Assembly: GCF_042651425.1 (NCBI RefSeq)
Contig: NZ_JBHSCW010000007.1
Location: 248,001 to 312,000 of the forward strand
DNA: 64,000 nt
Reading direction: 5' to 3'
DNA from: Fodinicurvata halophila
Lineage (GTDB): Bacteria > Pseudomonadota > Alphaproteobacteria > Kiloniellales > DSM-21159
A program made the translations under genes and the position numbers. This document shows positions 54,001 to 61,108 of this stretch, piece after piece (the stretch's first letter is position 1; the number at the start of each line of letters is the position of its first letter). Under the pieces are notes generated by a model. It ran no database searches. It saw only the letters and a program-made list of their open reading frames with translations, and was not told the DNA's origin.

Positions 54001-54729
54001 ATGGTACTTCCCCAGCGCGAAAACGGCATCACTTTTCGGGAGATCGCGCGCAGCGACCTGGTCGGCCAGGTGGCCGGGCAGCTCTATGCCGCCATCACGG
54101 AGGGGCGCCTGAAACCCGGCGCCCGGGTCGTCGAGGCCGCCGTGGCACGGGAGATGGGAGTCAGCCGCGCGCCGGTGCGCGAGGCGGCACGCCTGCTGGA
54201 ACAGCGCGGCCTGCTGGTGGCCAGCCCTGGGCGGGGGTTTACCGTGCGCTGCCCCACGGTCGGCGAACTGGACGATATCTATGGCCTGCGCATCAACCTG
54301 GAGACCTATGCCGCGAACCTGGTGATCGAACGCGCCGAGGAGGCGGATCTGGCGCGCCTGACGCAGCAGCTGGAGCGGCTGCGTGCCACGGCTGCAGAAG
54401 GCGACGTGGCGCGGACGGTGGAGGAGGATCTGCGCTTCCATCTGTTGATCTGCGAGTTGTCCGGGAACCGGCGCCTGCTGCGCGTTTTCACCGACCTGGC
54501 CGACGAAATCCGCCTGATCATCGCGCTGATCGAGCAGATCTTCGATGATCCGCAGCGCCTGGCCGATGCCCATATCCCCTTGCTGGACGCCCTGCAGGCC
54601 CGTGACAAGGAGCGTATCGCGCGCGAGATGGACTGGCACATCGGGGTGGCCTGGGAACAGCTGCGCCGCCGCTACGACGATGCCGGCCAGACTGCAGCCG
54701 GGGACGAGGTGACGGATGCCGGCGCATGA
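54001..54729 (+). CDS. GntR-family regulator, FadR/FCD type
   Basis: A 242-residue repressor. Winged helix: LVGQVAGQLYAAITEGRLKPGARVVEAAVAREMGVSRAPVREAARLLEQRGL (~20-72); FCD domain afterwards (DLRFHLLICELSGNRRLL, HIPLLDALQARD, MDWHIGVAWEQL). The ATG at 54001 follows AAGGAGGCGCGGA. Divergent from the aldolase-dpp-amidohydrolase unit, which it most likely represses until its substrate is present, and probably itself through the two TTGTCGACAA-like sites. Confidence 0.93.
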   Translation: MVLPQRENGITFREIARSDLVGQVAGQLYAAITEGRLKPGARVVEAAVAREMGVSRAPVREAARLLEQRGLLVASPGRGFTVRCPTVGELDDIYGLRINLETYAANLVIERAEEADLARLTQQLERLRATAAEGDVARTVEEDLRFHLLICELSGNRRLLRVFTDLADEIRLIIALIEQIFDDPQRLADAHIPLLDALQARDKERIAREMDWHIGVAWEQLRRRYDDAGQTAAGDEVTDAGA

Positions 54730-54745
54730 GTCGCGGCCCGGGGTG

Positions 54746-54773
54746 TTGACGTTAAGTTGCTGCGAACTATGTA
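54746..54773 (+). promoter_or_regulatory. hsp20 promoter candidate
   Basis: TTGACG (54746-54751), 16-base spacer, TATGTA (54768-54773). This is a sigma-70-like promoter that would start transcription near 54780, giving an ~80-base leader before hsp20. No sigma-32 consensus is evident. Confidence 0.5.
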
Positions 54774-54785
54774 TTTTGGTGTCAG

Positions 54786-54856
54786 GCGCCATGATAGGTG
54801 CAATGCCTTAGGACAAGCGACCTGCTTCATTTGAACGGTAATTTGAAGGAGGTGGT
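54786..54856 (+). ncRNA. Candidate ROSE-like RNA thermometer in the hsp20 leader
   Basis: The strand ACCTGCTTCA (54820-54829) can pair with TGAAGGAGGT (54844-54853), which contains the Shine-Dalgarno sequence: nine of ten positions pair, the exception being one internal G-G. A UxGCU-type strand opposite the ribosome site with a G-G pair is the signature of ROSE thermometers, which block small heat-shock gene translation at low temperature. Outer bases 54817-54819 and 54854-54856 add C-G and G-U pairs around a second G-G. A short upstream stem (GCGCC 54786-54790 with GGTGC 54797-54801) would be the auxiliary hairpin. Confidence 0.6.
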
Positions 54857-54860
54857 AAAC

Positions 54861-55349
54861 ATGAGCGTACGTGATCTGATCCCCCGCACCCGCACAACCG
54901 ACAGGCCCTTGGCGACGGAGCGCGGCAGCGACCCCTTCCTGGGTCTGCAGCGCGAGATAAACCGCCTGTTCGATGACACCTTCAACGGCTTTGCCGCGCC
55001 GGCCCTGTTCCGTAATGGCGAGAGCTGGCCGCGCGTGGAGTTGAAGGACTCCGACAAGGAACTGCAGGTGTCCGCGGAGCTGCCGGGCCTGGAAGAGAAG
55101 GACGTGGAACTGTCGCTGGAGCAGAATGCTCTCGTGATCCGGGGCGAGAAGCAGCACGAGGAGAAGGATGATGAACGCCGTTTCAGCGAGTTCCACTACG
55201 GCCGGTTCGAGCGCCGCATCCCCCTCGACTGGGAGGTCAACCCGGACGAGGTGAAGGCGCAGTTCCGCAACGGCGTGCTGGAGATCACGGTGCCGAAGTC
55301 GGAGAAGGCCCAGGAGCAGAGCCGCCGCATCCCGATCGGCAAGGGCTGA
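54861..55349 (+). CDS. Small heat-shock protein Hsp20
   Basis: A 162-residue alpha-crystallin-type holdase chaperone. N-terminal arm (DPFLGLQREINRLFDDTFNGF), alpha-crystallin domain ~50-150 (WPRVELKDSDKELQVSAELPGLEEKDVELSLEQNALVI), with the conserved NGVLEITVPK and the C-terminal I-x-I motif (RRIPI). Binds unfolding proteins in the cytosol. AAGGAGGTGG lies 6 bases before the ATG and may be masked by the thermometer hairpin. Monocistronic, with a strong terminator after it. Confidence 0.96.
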   Translation: MSVRDLIPRTRTTDRPLATERGSDPFLGLQREINRLFDDTFNGFAAPALFRNGESWPRVELKDSDKELQVSAELPGLEEKDVELSLEQNALVIRGEKQHEEKDDERRFSEFHYGRFERRIPLDWEVNPDEVKAQFRNGVLEITVPKSEKAQEQSRRIPIGKG

Positions 55350-55375
55350 TGCGGTCGGCCTGACCGGACCCACGT

Positions 55376-55421
55376 GCCGCACCGCGGGGACGAGGCAAAT
55401 CCCGCGGTGCGGCTTTTCTTT
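55376..55421 (+). terminator. Intrinsic terminator of hsp20
   Basis: A perfect 13-bp GC-rich stem (GCCGCACCGCGGG 55376-55388 with its complement 55401-55413), a 12-base loop, then TTTTCTTT. It starts 26 bases after the hsp20 stop. Confidence 0.93.
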
Positions 55422-55591
55422 GCAGGACTCCTGTATTACCCGGGGTGGTTTCTGGAAAAATCCCGAACAGACCTATATAGATCGAGGACAAACAGGACTG
55501 CACTTCAGGCAAGCTGACATGGCCCGGATGAGAGCAGCCCGGGCCAGCTACCTCAGCGATCCTTTCACGCGAGCCTCTTCCGGAGTTTAAA

Positions 55592-56050
55592 ATGCGCCTG
55601 ACCATGCACACGGACTATGCCCTTCGGCTGCTGATCCTCCTGGCGGCCAAGCAGGGCGAACCTGCCACCATCCAGGAATCGGCGGAGCGTTATGGCATCT
55701 CGAGAAACCACCTGATGAAGGTGGCGCACCGCCTGGGACAGGCCGGCTTCATTCACACCCTGCGCGGCCGGCGGGGCGGGTTGTTGCTGGCGCATTCGCC
55801 CGAGGAGATCAACCTGGGTGCGGTTGTTCGCTTCACCGAAGAGGACATGAACCTGGTCGAATGCTTCGATCCAGCCAACCAGAGCTGTGCCATCCTGCCG
55901 GCCTGTCGCCTGCGCGGCCTGCTGAACCAGGCGCTGGCGGCGTTCCTGGCCGAACTCGATCGCTATACACTGGCCGATATCACGGCCCAGCCGGCGCAGC
56001 TGCGCAGCCTGCTGGGGCTGTCCAACTCACCGTCCGATACGGCGGCTTGA
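55592..56050 (+). CDS. Rrf2-family regulator, NsrR type (copy 1)
   Basis: A 152-residue iron-sulfur regulator. DNA-binding part: MHTDYALRLLILLA, ATIQESAERYGISRNHLMKVAHRLGQ, then the wing RGRRGGLLL. Cluster ligands by position fit NsrR: Asp8, C91, C99 and C105 (ECFDPANQSCAILPAC), the spacing of the NO-sensing [4Fe-4S] form. Repressor that releases DNA on nitric oxide. No operon partner is certain; the next gene is a small conserved protein. A second copy lies at 59423. Confidence 0.9.
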   Translation: MRLTMHTDYALRLLILLAAKQGEPATIQESAERYGISRNHLMKVAHRLGQAGFIHTLRGRRGGLLLAHSPEEINLGAVVRFTEEDMNLVECFDPANQSCAILPACRLRGLLNQALAAFLAELDRYTLADITAQPAQLRSLLGLSNSPSDTAA

Positions 56051-56143
56051 AGCCGAGACGAGGGGCCCCACCTGTTGCAGGTGGAAGGGGGCAGGCCCGC
56101 GCCCTCTCCGTGAACCTTGTCTGGCCGAGAAGGAGGTGACGAT

Positions 56144-56383
56144 ATGCGTACGCCCTTGACCCGTGAGGCTGTGACCCGTGTTCTGGGCCCCGTCGACAAT
56201 ACGATCAGTGCCGAACTGGTGGCAACCGGCGCCAGCGAGGCGGAACTGCAGGAGGCGCATGCCTGGCTGAATAATGACGAGGCCCTGATCAACGAGGGGC
56301 GTCACTTTCCGACAGGGCGCGTGGCCGAGCTCCTGGAAATTCTCAAGCTCCATGAGGAGGAGACTCCAGAGGTGGAGCAATAG
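56144..56383 (+). CDS. Conserved small protein of unknown function
   Basis: A 79-residue acidic protein: TREAVTRVLGPVDNTISAELVATGASEAELQEAHAWLNNDEALINEGRHFPTGRVAELLEIL. I recognise this pattern (LGPVD, ATGAxxxEL, AWLxNDEALxNxGR, PTGRVAEL) as a conserved alphaproteobacterial hypothetical protein without known function. AAGGAGGTGA lies 5 bases before the ATG, an unusually strong ribosome site. 93 bases after the nsrR-like gene, possibly in one transcript. Confidence 0.85.
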   Translation: MRTPLTREAVTRVLGPVDNTISAELVATGASEAELQEAHAWLNNDEALINEGRHFPTGRVAELLEILKLHEEETPEVEQ

Positions 56384-56421
56384 TCGTTTCAGGGGGCGGG
56401 ACAGCGCACACGCCTTGCCGA

Positions 56422-57543
56422 CTATCCCTGGCTAACCGGCGCATCATCCTGCAGCTTTACACAGTTGCGGCCGCTGTTCTTTGCTTCGTACAGCAGCCTG
56501 TCCGCACGGCTCAGGGCGTGATCGATCGTTTCCGCCTGCTGGATCACGACACCGCCGATGCTGACGGTTGCGCTGCATGAAAAGCCGTTGAAACAGACCG
56601 CCTCCCCTTTGGCGGCTTGACGAATTCGTTCAGCCACCTGCTCTCCTTCGAGGATGCCGGTTGCAGGAAGCATGATCGCAAACTCCTCGCCGCCGATCCG
56701 ACCGAGGATATCGCTTTCCCGAAGCGTCCCCGTCCAGGTGCGTGCAAGATGCTTCAGCAGTTCATCCCCGCAGGCATGACCGAAGCTGTCGTTGATATTC
56801 TTGAAGTGGTCGATGTCCAGGACCAGAAGGATTCCTGGAAGAGTGCCCTCGCGGCCGGCTCTGTAGATTTCCCTCTTGGTCAGCTCAAAGAAGTGACGTC
56901 GATTCCATAACCCGGTAAGGGCGTCCACACGGGCCAGGCGCTCCGTTTCTTCCTGCTGTTCTGCAAAGGCCGTCTCCAGCTTGGCGATTTGTTTCAGGCG
57001 CTTGACCCTGGCGACACTGACAGTCGCATAGAGTATGGCGCCAGTCAGCAGGTATACGTTTATTATGAGTTTGTATTGAAGGGGAACGTCATGTGGCAGT
57101 AGGGCGAGGTTCGGAAACACCAGGACTGAAGTCGTAGCGGCGAGTATAAACTTATATCCAGTGGTGAGCTGCACGGCTGCAATAAGTATGATGAAGATAC
57201 CCGCCAAAAGCCTGTCAAGATTTCCTATGGATACATATATAAGAGTAATTCCAATTAATGCAGATATAGTGCATAAAAAACTTGTTATATTGAGTATATT
57301 ATAATTTTTATACTTCCTTGATATAAAAATAGATAAAGAAAAAATTAGTGTCAGTATTAAGTAAACTGCAAATACATATAAATTTATTTCACTGTATATA
57401 TACGTTACAAGGGTAAAAAATATTAAATATAATACTATTGCAGAAGAAGATATTACATAAAGATAATGCTTTAAGGAAATAGATTGTATTTCCCTGTACC
57501 TTGTTTCCGCGTTTTCTTCTCTTCTTTTGCCTGCGCCTCCCAT
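56422..57543 (-). CDS. Membrane-bound diguanylate cyclase (GGDEF)
   Basis: A 373-residue protein making cyclic di-GMP. Residues ~25-180 hold six hydrophobic segments; a short coiled stretch (~183-203) leads to the GGDEF domain (~205-365) with DALTGLWNRRHF, DIDHFKNINDSFGHACGD and active-site GGEEF (284-288). An inhibitory I-site RxxD (R275-D278) lies five residues before it, so product feedback is likely. The membrane half is strongly AT-rich, the GGDEF half GC-rich. Could link signals to polysaccharide or biofilm output; the ligand of the membrane part is unknown. Confidence 0.93.
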   Translation of the reverse strand: MGGAGKRREENAETRYREIQSISLKHYLYVISSSAIVLYLIFFTLVTYIYSEINLYVFAVYLILTLIFSLSIFISRKYKNYNILNITSFLCTISALIGITLIYVSIGNLDRLLAGIFIILIAAVQLTTGYKFILAATTSVLVFPNLALLPHDVPLQYKLIINVYLLTGAILYATVSVARVKRLKQIAKLETAFAEQQEETERLARVDALTGLWNRRHFFELTKREIYRAGREGTLPGILLVLDIDHFKNINDSFGHACGDELLKHLARTWTGTLRESDILGRIGGEEFAIMLPATGILEGEQVAERIRQAAKGEAVCFNGFSCSATVSIGGVVIQQAETIDHALSRADRLLYEAKNSGRNCVKLQDDAPVSQG

Positions 57544-57627
57544 AATTCCATGATATTATATTTCGGAAGCTGCTAGAAGAGTCATTTTCAGACAAAATTA
57601 TGGCAGCTTAGGGTCTGTGATCTCCTT

Positions 57628-57654
57628 GATAAAGGTAAGCTTTGAAGTTTACCT
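57628..57654 (-). terminator. Probable terminator of the haemoglobin operon
   Basis: The near-perfect palindrome AGGTAA (57633-57638) / TTACCT (57649-57654) with inner CTT/AAG pairs overlaps the stop codon of the gene at 57649; on the minus strand it is followed by TTTATC. Weak U-tract, but placed exactly at the operon end. Confidence 0.5.
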
Positions 57655-58101
57655 GCAGTGCAGGGAAGGAAACCGCAGCGCTGTCACTATGAACATACCT
57701 AAAAGAGCCAGGAGTTTACCCGTTTCCGCTATTGCGTAGAGCATGTGGTGATTTGAGGGAGTCGGTATCTCGCCAGCGATGATGGTGCGAACGCGCTCGT
57801 TCAGTTCCGGCAGCAGCCAGAAGGTTTCGAGTGCCAGCAGGATGATCACCAGGCCCAGCAACAAGGACCACCTGCGCGGAAAGCCGGAAACCAGCGCCAC
57901 AACGGCGGAAATCAGAACCATCACCCATTCCACACGGTTGAACAGGGCGAATGTCACCCGTCCGACGTCCAGGGCAACCGGCAGGTCAAGCGATGGGGCC
58001 TGGAACTTGACCGGTGTGGCGAGAAAGGAAACCCCGACCAGAAGGCCAATCCAGAAGACTGGCAGGACCAGCCGGGCAAGTGCGCTCCAGGAAGACTTCA
58101 T
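57649..58101 (-). CDS. Four-helix membrane protein of unknown function
   Basis: A 150-residue integral membrane protein with helices around 10-28, 58-73, 79-96 and 125-142. Pattern: LPVFWIGLLVGVSFLATPVKF ... LFNRVEWVMVLI ... ELNERVRTIIAGEIPTPSNHHMLYAIAETGKLLALLG. The conserved His pair in SNHHMLY and the N/R/E positions are like DUF4149/DUF2269-type small membrane proteins. Last gene of the truncated haemoglobin operon (6 bases after the previous gene), so probably part of the NO response; the role is unknown. Confidence 0.75.
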   Translation of the reverse strand: MKSSWSALARLVLPVFWIGLLVGVSFLATPVKFQAPSLDLPVALDVGRVTFALFNRVEWVMVLISAVVALVSGFPRRWSLLLGLVIILLALETFWLLPELNERVRTIIAGEIPTPSNHHMLYAIAETGKLLALLGMFIVTALRFPSLHCR

Positions 58102-58106
58102 TCCGC

Positions 58107-58511
58107 CTAGCTTCCGCGCACCAAGGCCAGCACCACCGCCATGCCCGTTCCGGCCAAGGCCAGTGCGATGGGGATGATCGCCACTTGAACGAGGGCTCCG
58201 CGGCCGCTGACGGGACCGGTGAAGATGTCCATGCGGCCCTTCAGGTAGGTGAGGAAGCCCTTGTGCACAGGCTCCCGATCACGCTGGAGTCCTATCAGGA
58301 TGGCGGAGAGTCCGAAGTACATTCCAAAGAAGGCCGTGCTGATCGTCACCATCCAGGCGCTTTGCGGATCTCCGGCGAAAACCGACCAGAAGGCGACGAT
58401 CAACCACAGCCACGCAATAATCACCACCCGGAAAAATCCTGGGTGAAGTTCGCGCGACGCCTGGTCCCTAGACGAGGAGGTATCGTGCCTGTCTCGAAGG
58501 GGAACAGTCAT
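58107..58511 (-). CDS. Small membrane protein of the NO-response operon (paralogue of 42689)
   Basis: A 134-residue protein with two helices (VVIIAWLWLIVAFWSVF, WMVTISTAFFGMYFGLSAILIGLQRD) and a C-terminal one (GALVQVAIIPIALALAGTGMAVVLAL). The last 80 residues align by eye with the protein at 42689. Function unknown. The ATG at 58511 is used: GGGAG lies 7 bases before it. The gap to the ferredoxin gene is 2 bases. Confidence 0.8.
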   Translation of the reverse strand: MTVPLRDRHDTSSSRDQASRELHPGFFRVVIIAWLWLIVAFWSVFAGDPQSAWMVTISTAFFGMYFGLSAILIGLQRDREPVHKGFLTYLKGRMDIFTGPVSGRGALVQVAIIPIALALAGTGMAVVLALVRGS

Positions 58512-58513
58512 GC

Positions 58514-58852
58514 TCAATCTCCCTCTCCGGGGTCCTCGCTGAACTGTGCGGGGTACTTGTCAGGAACGCCGTCCCACTCAGCCGCATCCGTCGGCGGGTC
58601 CTTCTTCATGAAGATGTTGGGCCACTTCTCGGCATACTCGGCGTTGAACTTGACCCATCCTTCCATGCCGGGATCGCTGTCCGGATGGATGGCTTCGGGC
58701 GGGCATTCCGGTTCGCAGACGCCGCAGTCGATGCACTGGCTGGGCGAGATCACCAGCATGTTTTCGCCTTCGTAGAAGCAGTCCACGGGACAGACCTCGA
58801 CGCAGTCCATGTACTTGCACCTGATGCAGGCGTCCGTCACCACATAGGTCAT
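58514..58852 (-). CDS. fdxA: Ferredoxin FdxA (7Fe type)
   Basis: A 112-residue ferredoxin of the Azotobacter FdI/FdxA type: N-terminal TYVVTDACIRCKYMDCVEVCPVDCFYEGENMLVI, then CIDCGVCEPECPPEAI, giving the ligands for one [3Fe-4S] and one [4Fe-4S] cluster, and the family's extended C-terminus. Could pass electrons to the haemoglobin or a reductase during NO or oxygen stress. The start overlaps the haemoglobin stop (ATGA). Confidence 0.95.
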   Translation of the reverse strand: MTYVVTDACIRCKYMDCVEVCPVDCFYEGENMLVISPSQCIDCGVCEPECPPEAIHPDSDPGMEGWVKFNAEYAEKWPNIFMKKDPPTDAAEWDGVPDKYPAQFSEDPGEGD

Positions 58853-59319
58853 GGCCGGACCTCCTGCGCGGCGATTGCGCGCAAGGCGCCGGGGACGGCC
58901 AGGTCGGCCCGCTGGAAAACGGTAGACTTCAGGGTTTCGGTGCTCCGCTCGGCCCGATCCACGAAGGCCAGCGCCACGGTTCGTTCGCAGACCGCGAAGG
59001 CGCTTTGCCGGAAGAGCCCCAGCCAGCGGTCGAAATGGGCCGGACGGATGGTGCGTATGTTCTGATGGGCCGGTATGGGGCGGCCTCGGTAGCGGCCGGT
59101 GCCCAGCATCTCGGAAGACCAGAAGGCGCACATCCGCTCCAGGTGCGCGTCCCAGTCATGGTCGAGTTCCTCGAGAAACAGCGGACCCAGAACCGGGTCG
59201 CGACGAATCCTGCCATGGAAGTCGCGGACCAGACGCTCGATCAGCGCCTCCGTGATGGGCGTCCGGGATGTGGTCTCGGCCGGATCCTTCGCGGCAGGGC
59301 TGTCCGGATGAGGGTGCAT
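58849..59319 (-). CDS. Group III truncated haemoglobin
   Basis: A 156-residue globin of the TrHb3 (trHbP) family. Visible: ITEALIERLVRDFHGRIRRDPVLGPLFLEEL, WDAHLERMCAFWSSEMLGTGRYRGRPIPAH, and RPAHFDRWLGLF with the proximal histidine. Group III globins are linked to NO detoxification or oxygen chemistry in microaerobic bacteria. First gene of a four-gene operon with ferredoxin and two membrane proteins, divergent from nsrR-nnrS across a short control region. Confidence 0.93.
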   Translation of the reverse strand: MHPHPDSPAAKDPAETTSRTPITEALIERLVRDFHGRIRRDPVLGPLFLEELDHDWDAHLERMCAFWSSEMLGTGRYRGRPIPAHQNIRTIRPAHFDRWLGLFRQSAFAVCERTVALAFVDRAERSTETLKSTVFQRADLAVPGALRAIAAQEVRP

Positions 59320-59337
59320 TGGAACCTCTCTTTTAAT

Positions 59338-59383
59338 AAGTATACTCTGTACTTCTTATCCTGGGACGTTATAGTGCCGTCCC
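59338..59383. promoter_or_regulatory. Divergent NO-response control region
   Basis: Between the haemoglobin operon (start 59319) and nsrR (start 59423) lie two inverted repeats: AAGTA-N7-TACTT (59338-59354), an AT-rich NsrR-like dyad next to the haemoglobin start, and GGGACG-N9-CGTCCC (59363-59383). One NsrR dimer site per direction would explain joint control by NO. Confidence 0.45.
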
Positions 59384-59422
59384 GAGAAAAGCAATAGTTC
59401 GTATACATCTTTCGGAGTCATC

Positions 59423-59893
59423 ATGCAGCTCTCTTTCTACAGCGATTATGCGCTGCGCCTGCTCATGCGCCTGGCGCTCGATCCGGAGCGCATGGTGACA
59501 ATCCAGGAGGTGGCCGACGCTTATGGAATCTCGCGCAATCACCTGATGAAGATCGCCTATGAGTTGGGGCAGCACGGCCTGATCCTGACGTTCCGGGGCC
59601 GCAAGGGCGGTCTGCAGCTGGGCCGGCCCGCCGAGGACATCTCGCTGGGGGAGGTCATCCGGGCAACCGAGGAGAGCCTGGCCCTGGTCGAATGCTTCGA
59701 CGCCGAGCGCAACACCTGTGTGCTTTCGCCCTGTTGCCAGCTGAAGGGTGTCCTGCAGGAGGCTCTGCAGGCTTTCCTGGCGGTTCTGGATCGCTACAGC
59801 CTGGCTGACCTGACGCGGCAGCCAGAGTTGCTGCGTGCCTGCATGATGACGTCGGTTCAAGACAGCGAGGAGGGCCCGTCATGGCGGCCATGA
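59423..59893 (+). CDS. nsrR: Rrf2-family regulator, NsrR type (copy 2)
   Basis: A 156-residue NO-sensing repressor. MQLSFYSDYALRLLMRLA, TIQEVADAYGISRNHLMKIAYELGQ and RGRKGGLQLG form the DNA-binding domain. Ligand positions Asp8, C91, C99 and C104/C105 (ECFDAERNTCVLSPCC) match the [4Fe-4S] NsrR type. It overlaps nnrS by 13 bases, so regulator and target are co-translated, and it faces the haemoglobin operon. This is the more likely master NsrR of the two copies. Confidence 0.93.
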   Translation: MQLSFYSDYALRLLMRLALDPERMVTIQEVADAYGISRNHLMKIAYELGQHGLILTFRGRKGGLQLGRPAEDISLGEVIRATEESLALVECFDAERNTCVLSPCCQLKGVLQEALQAFLAVLDRYSLADLTRQPELLRACMMTSVQDSEEGPSWRP

Positions 59894-61098
59894 AAACCGA
59901 AGACAGCCGCCCTCTCCGGACGGCGAGCGGCTTCGCGCTATTTGCCTACGGCTTTCGGCCCTTCTTCCTGGGGGCCGGGGTCTATGCACTGCTGGCCCTT
60001 CTGATCTGGCTGCATGCCCTGAGTGGCGGAAGCTGGCCGGTCGGCTTCATGTCGGCCATGGACTGGCACGCACACGAGATGGTGTTCGGCTTCGCCGCGG
60101 CCGCCATGGCCGGATTTCTGCTGACGGCGGCGCCCAACTGGACCGGGGAAGGCGGCTATTCCGGCTGGCGCCTGGTCGTGTTGGCCCTGGTCTGGCTGGG
60201 CGGGCGGCTTGCCCTCAATCCCTACCTGCCGCTTCCACCGGCCTGGGCCGCTCTCGTCGATCTCGCATTCTTCCCGCTTCTGGTCCTGACGGTGCTGCCG
60301 GGGCTCATCCGTGCCCGCAGCCGCCGCAACGCCGTGTTCCCCGTGCTGCTCCTGGTCTTCTGGAGCGGCAACCTGCTGTTCCATCTGGAGCAGCTTGGCG
60401 CAACCCAGGCAACCGCCCGGATGGGGATATTCCTGGCGATCAACACCCTGCTGCTGGTTCTTGCAATGCTTGGAGGCCGGATCATCCCCGCCTTCACACG
60501 CAATTATCTGAAGGCGCGCGGAACAGAGGTCTCTCTTGAGAGCCCGCGCTGGCTCGAAGTTCTGACGCTGGTCTCCCTGCTCGCCGTCCTGCTGCTGGAC
60601 CTGGTCGTGGCAGGCAGCCGAGTGACCGGCTGGGCCGCCTTGATAGCCGGTTTGCTCACCGGCGCCCGCCTGGCTTGCTGGCAGGGCTGGCGGGCATGGA
60701 ATGCCCCCATCGTCTGGATCCTTCATGCCGGCTTTCTTTGGGTGCCCGTCGGCCTGCTGCTGAAGGGGATGTGGCTGGTCTGGGCGATTCCTATCGCTTC
60801 GGCCTGGCTGCACGCCATCACGATCGGAGCCTTCGCGACCATGATCCTGGCCGTCATGACCCGGGCCACGCTAGGCCATACGGGCCGGGCGATCGTGGCC
60901 GGCAAGCTGACCGTGCTCTGTTACGTCCTGGTTCTGGGGGCGGCGCTGCTCAGGGTCCTGCTGCCGGTGTTGGATCCGGCGATCTATCAGGCCACGCTGG
61001 TCCTGTCGGGTGCCGCCTGGATCGGGGCGTTCGCTTTGTTCGTGGTGGTCTATGGCCCGTTCCTGATCCGGCCTCGTGTGGATGGACGGCCAGGATAA
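59881..61098 (+). CDS. nnrS: NnrS family haem-copper membrane protein
   Basis: A 405-residue membrane protein with about 12 helices. Features: FALFAYGFRPFFLGAGVYALLALLIWL, MDWHAHEMVFGFAAAAMAGFLLTAAPNW (conserved His pair), HLEQLG, and AFATMILAVMTRATLGHTGR near the end. NnrS lessens nitrosative stress and occurs with denitrification genes. Its ATG lies inside the end of nsrR. Followed, convergently, by the FNR-type gene 10 bases on. Confidence 0.95.
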   Translation: MAAMKTEDSRPLRTASGFALFAYGFRPFFLGAGVYALLALLIWLHALSGGSWPVGFMSAMDWHAHEMVFGFAAAAMAGFLLTAAPNWTGEGGYSGWRLVVLALVWLGGRLALNPYLPLPPAWAALVDLAFFPLLVLTVLPGLIRARSRRNAVFPVLLLVFWSGNLLFHLEQLGATQATARMGIFLAINTLLLVLAMLGGRIIPAFTRNYLKARGTEVSLESPRWLEVLTLVSLLAVLLLDLVVAGSRVTGWAALIAGLLTGARLACWQGWRAWNAPIVWILHAGFLWVPVGLLLKGMWLVWAIPIASAWLHAITIGAFATMILAVMTRATLGHTGRAIVAGKLTVLCYVLVLGAALLRVLLPVLDPAIYQATLVLSGAAWIGAFALFVVVYGPFLIRPRVDGRPG

Positions 61099-61108
61099 CC
61101 CGCCGGCG

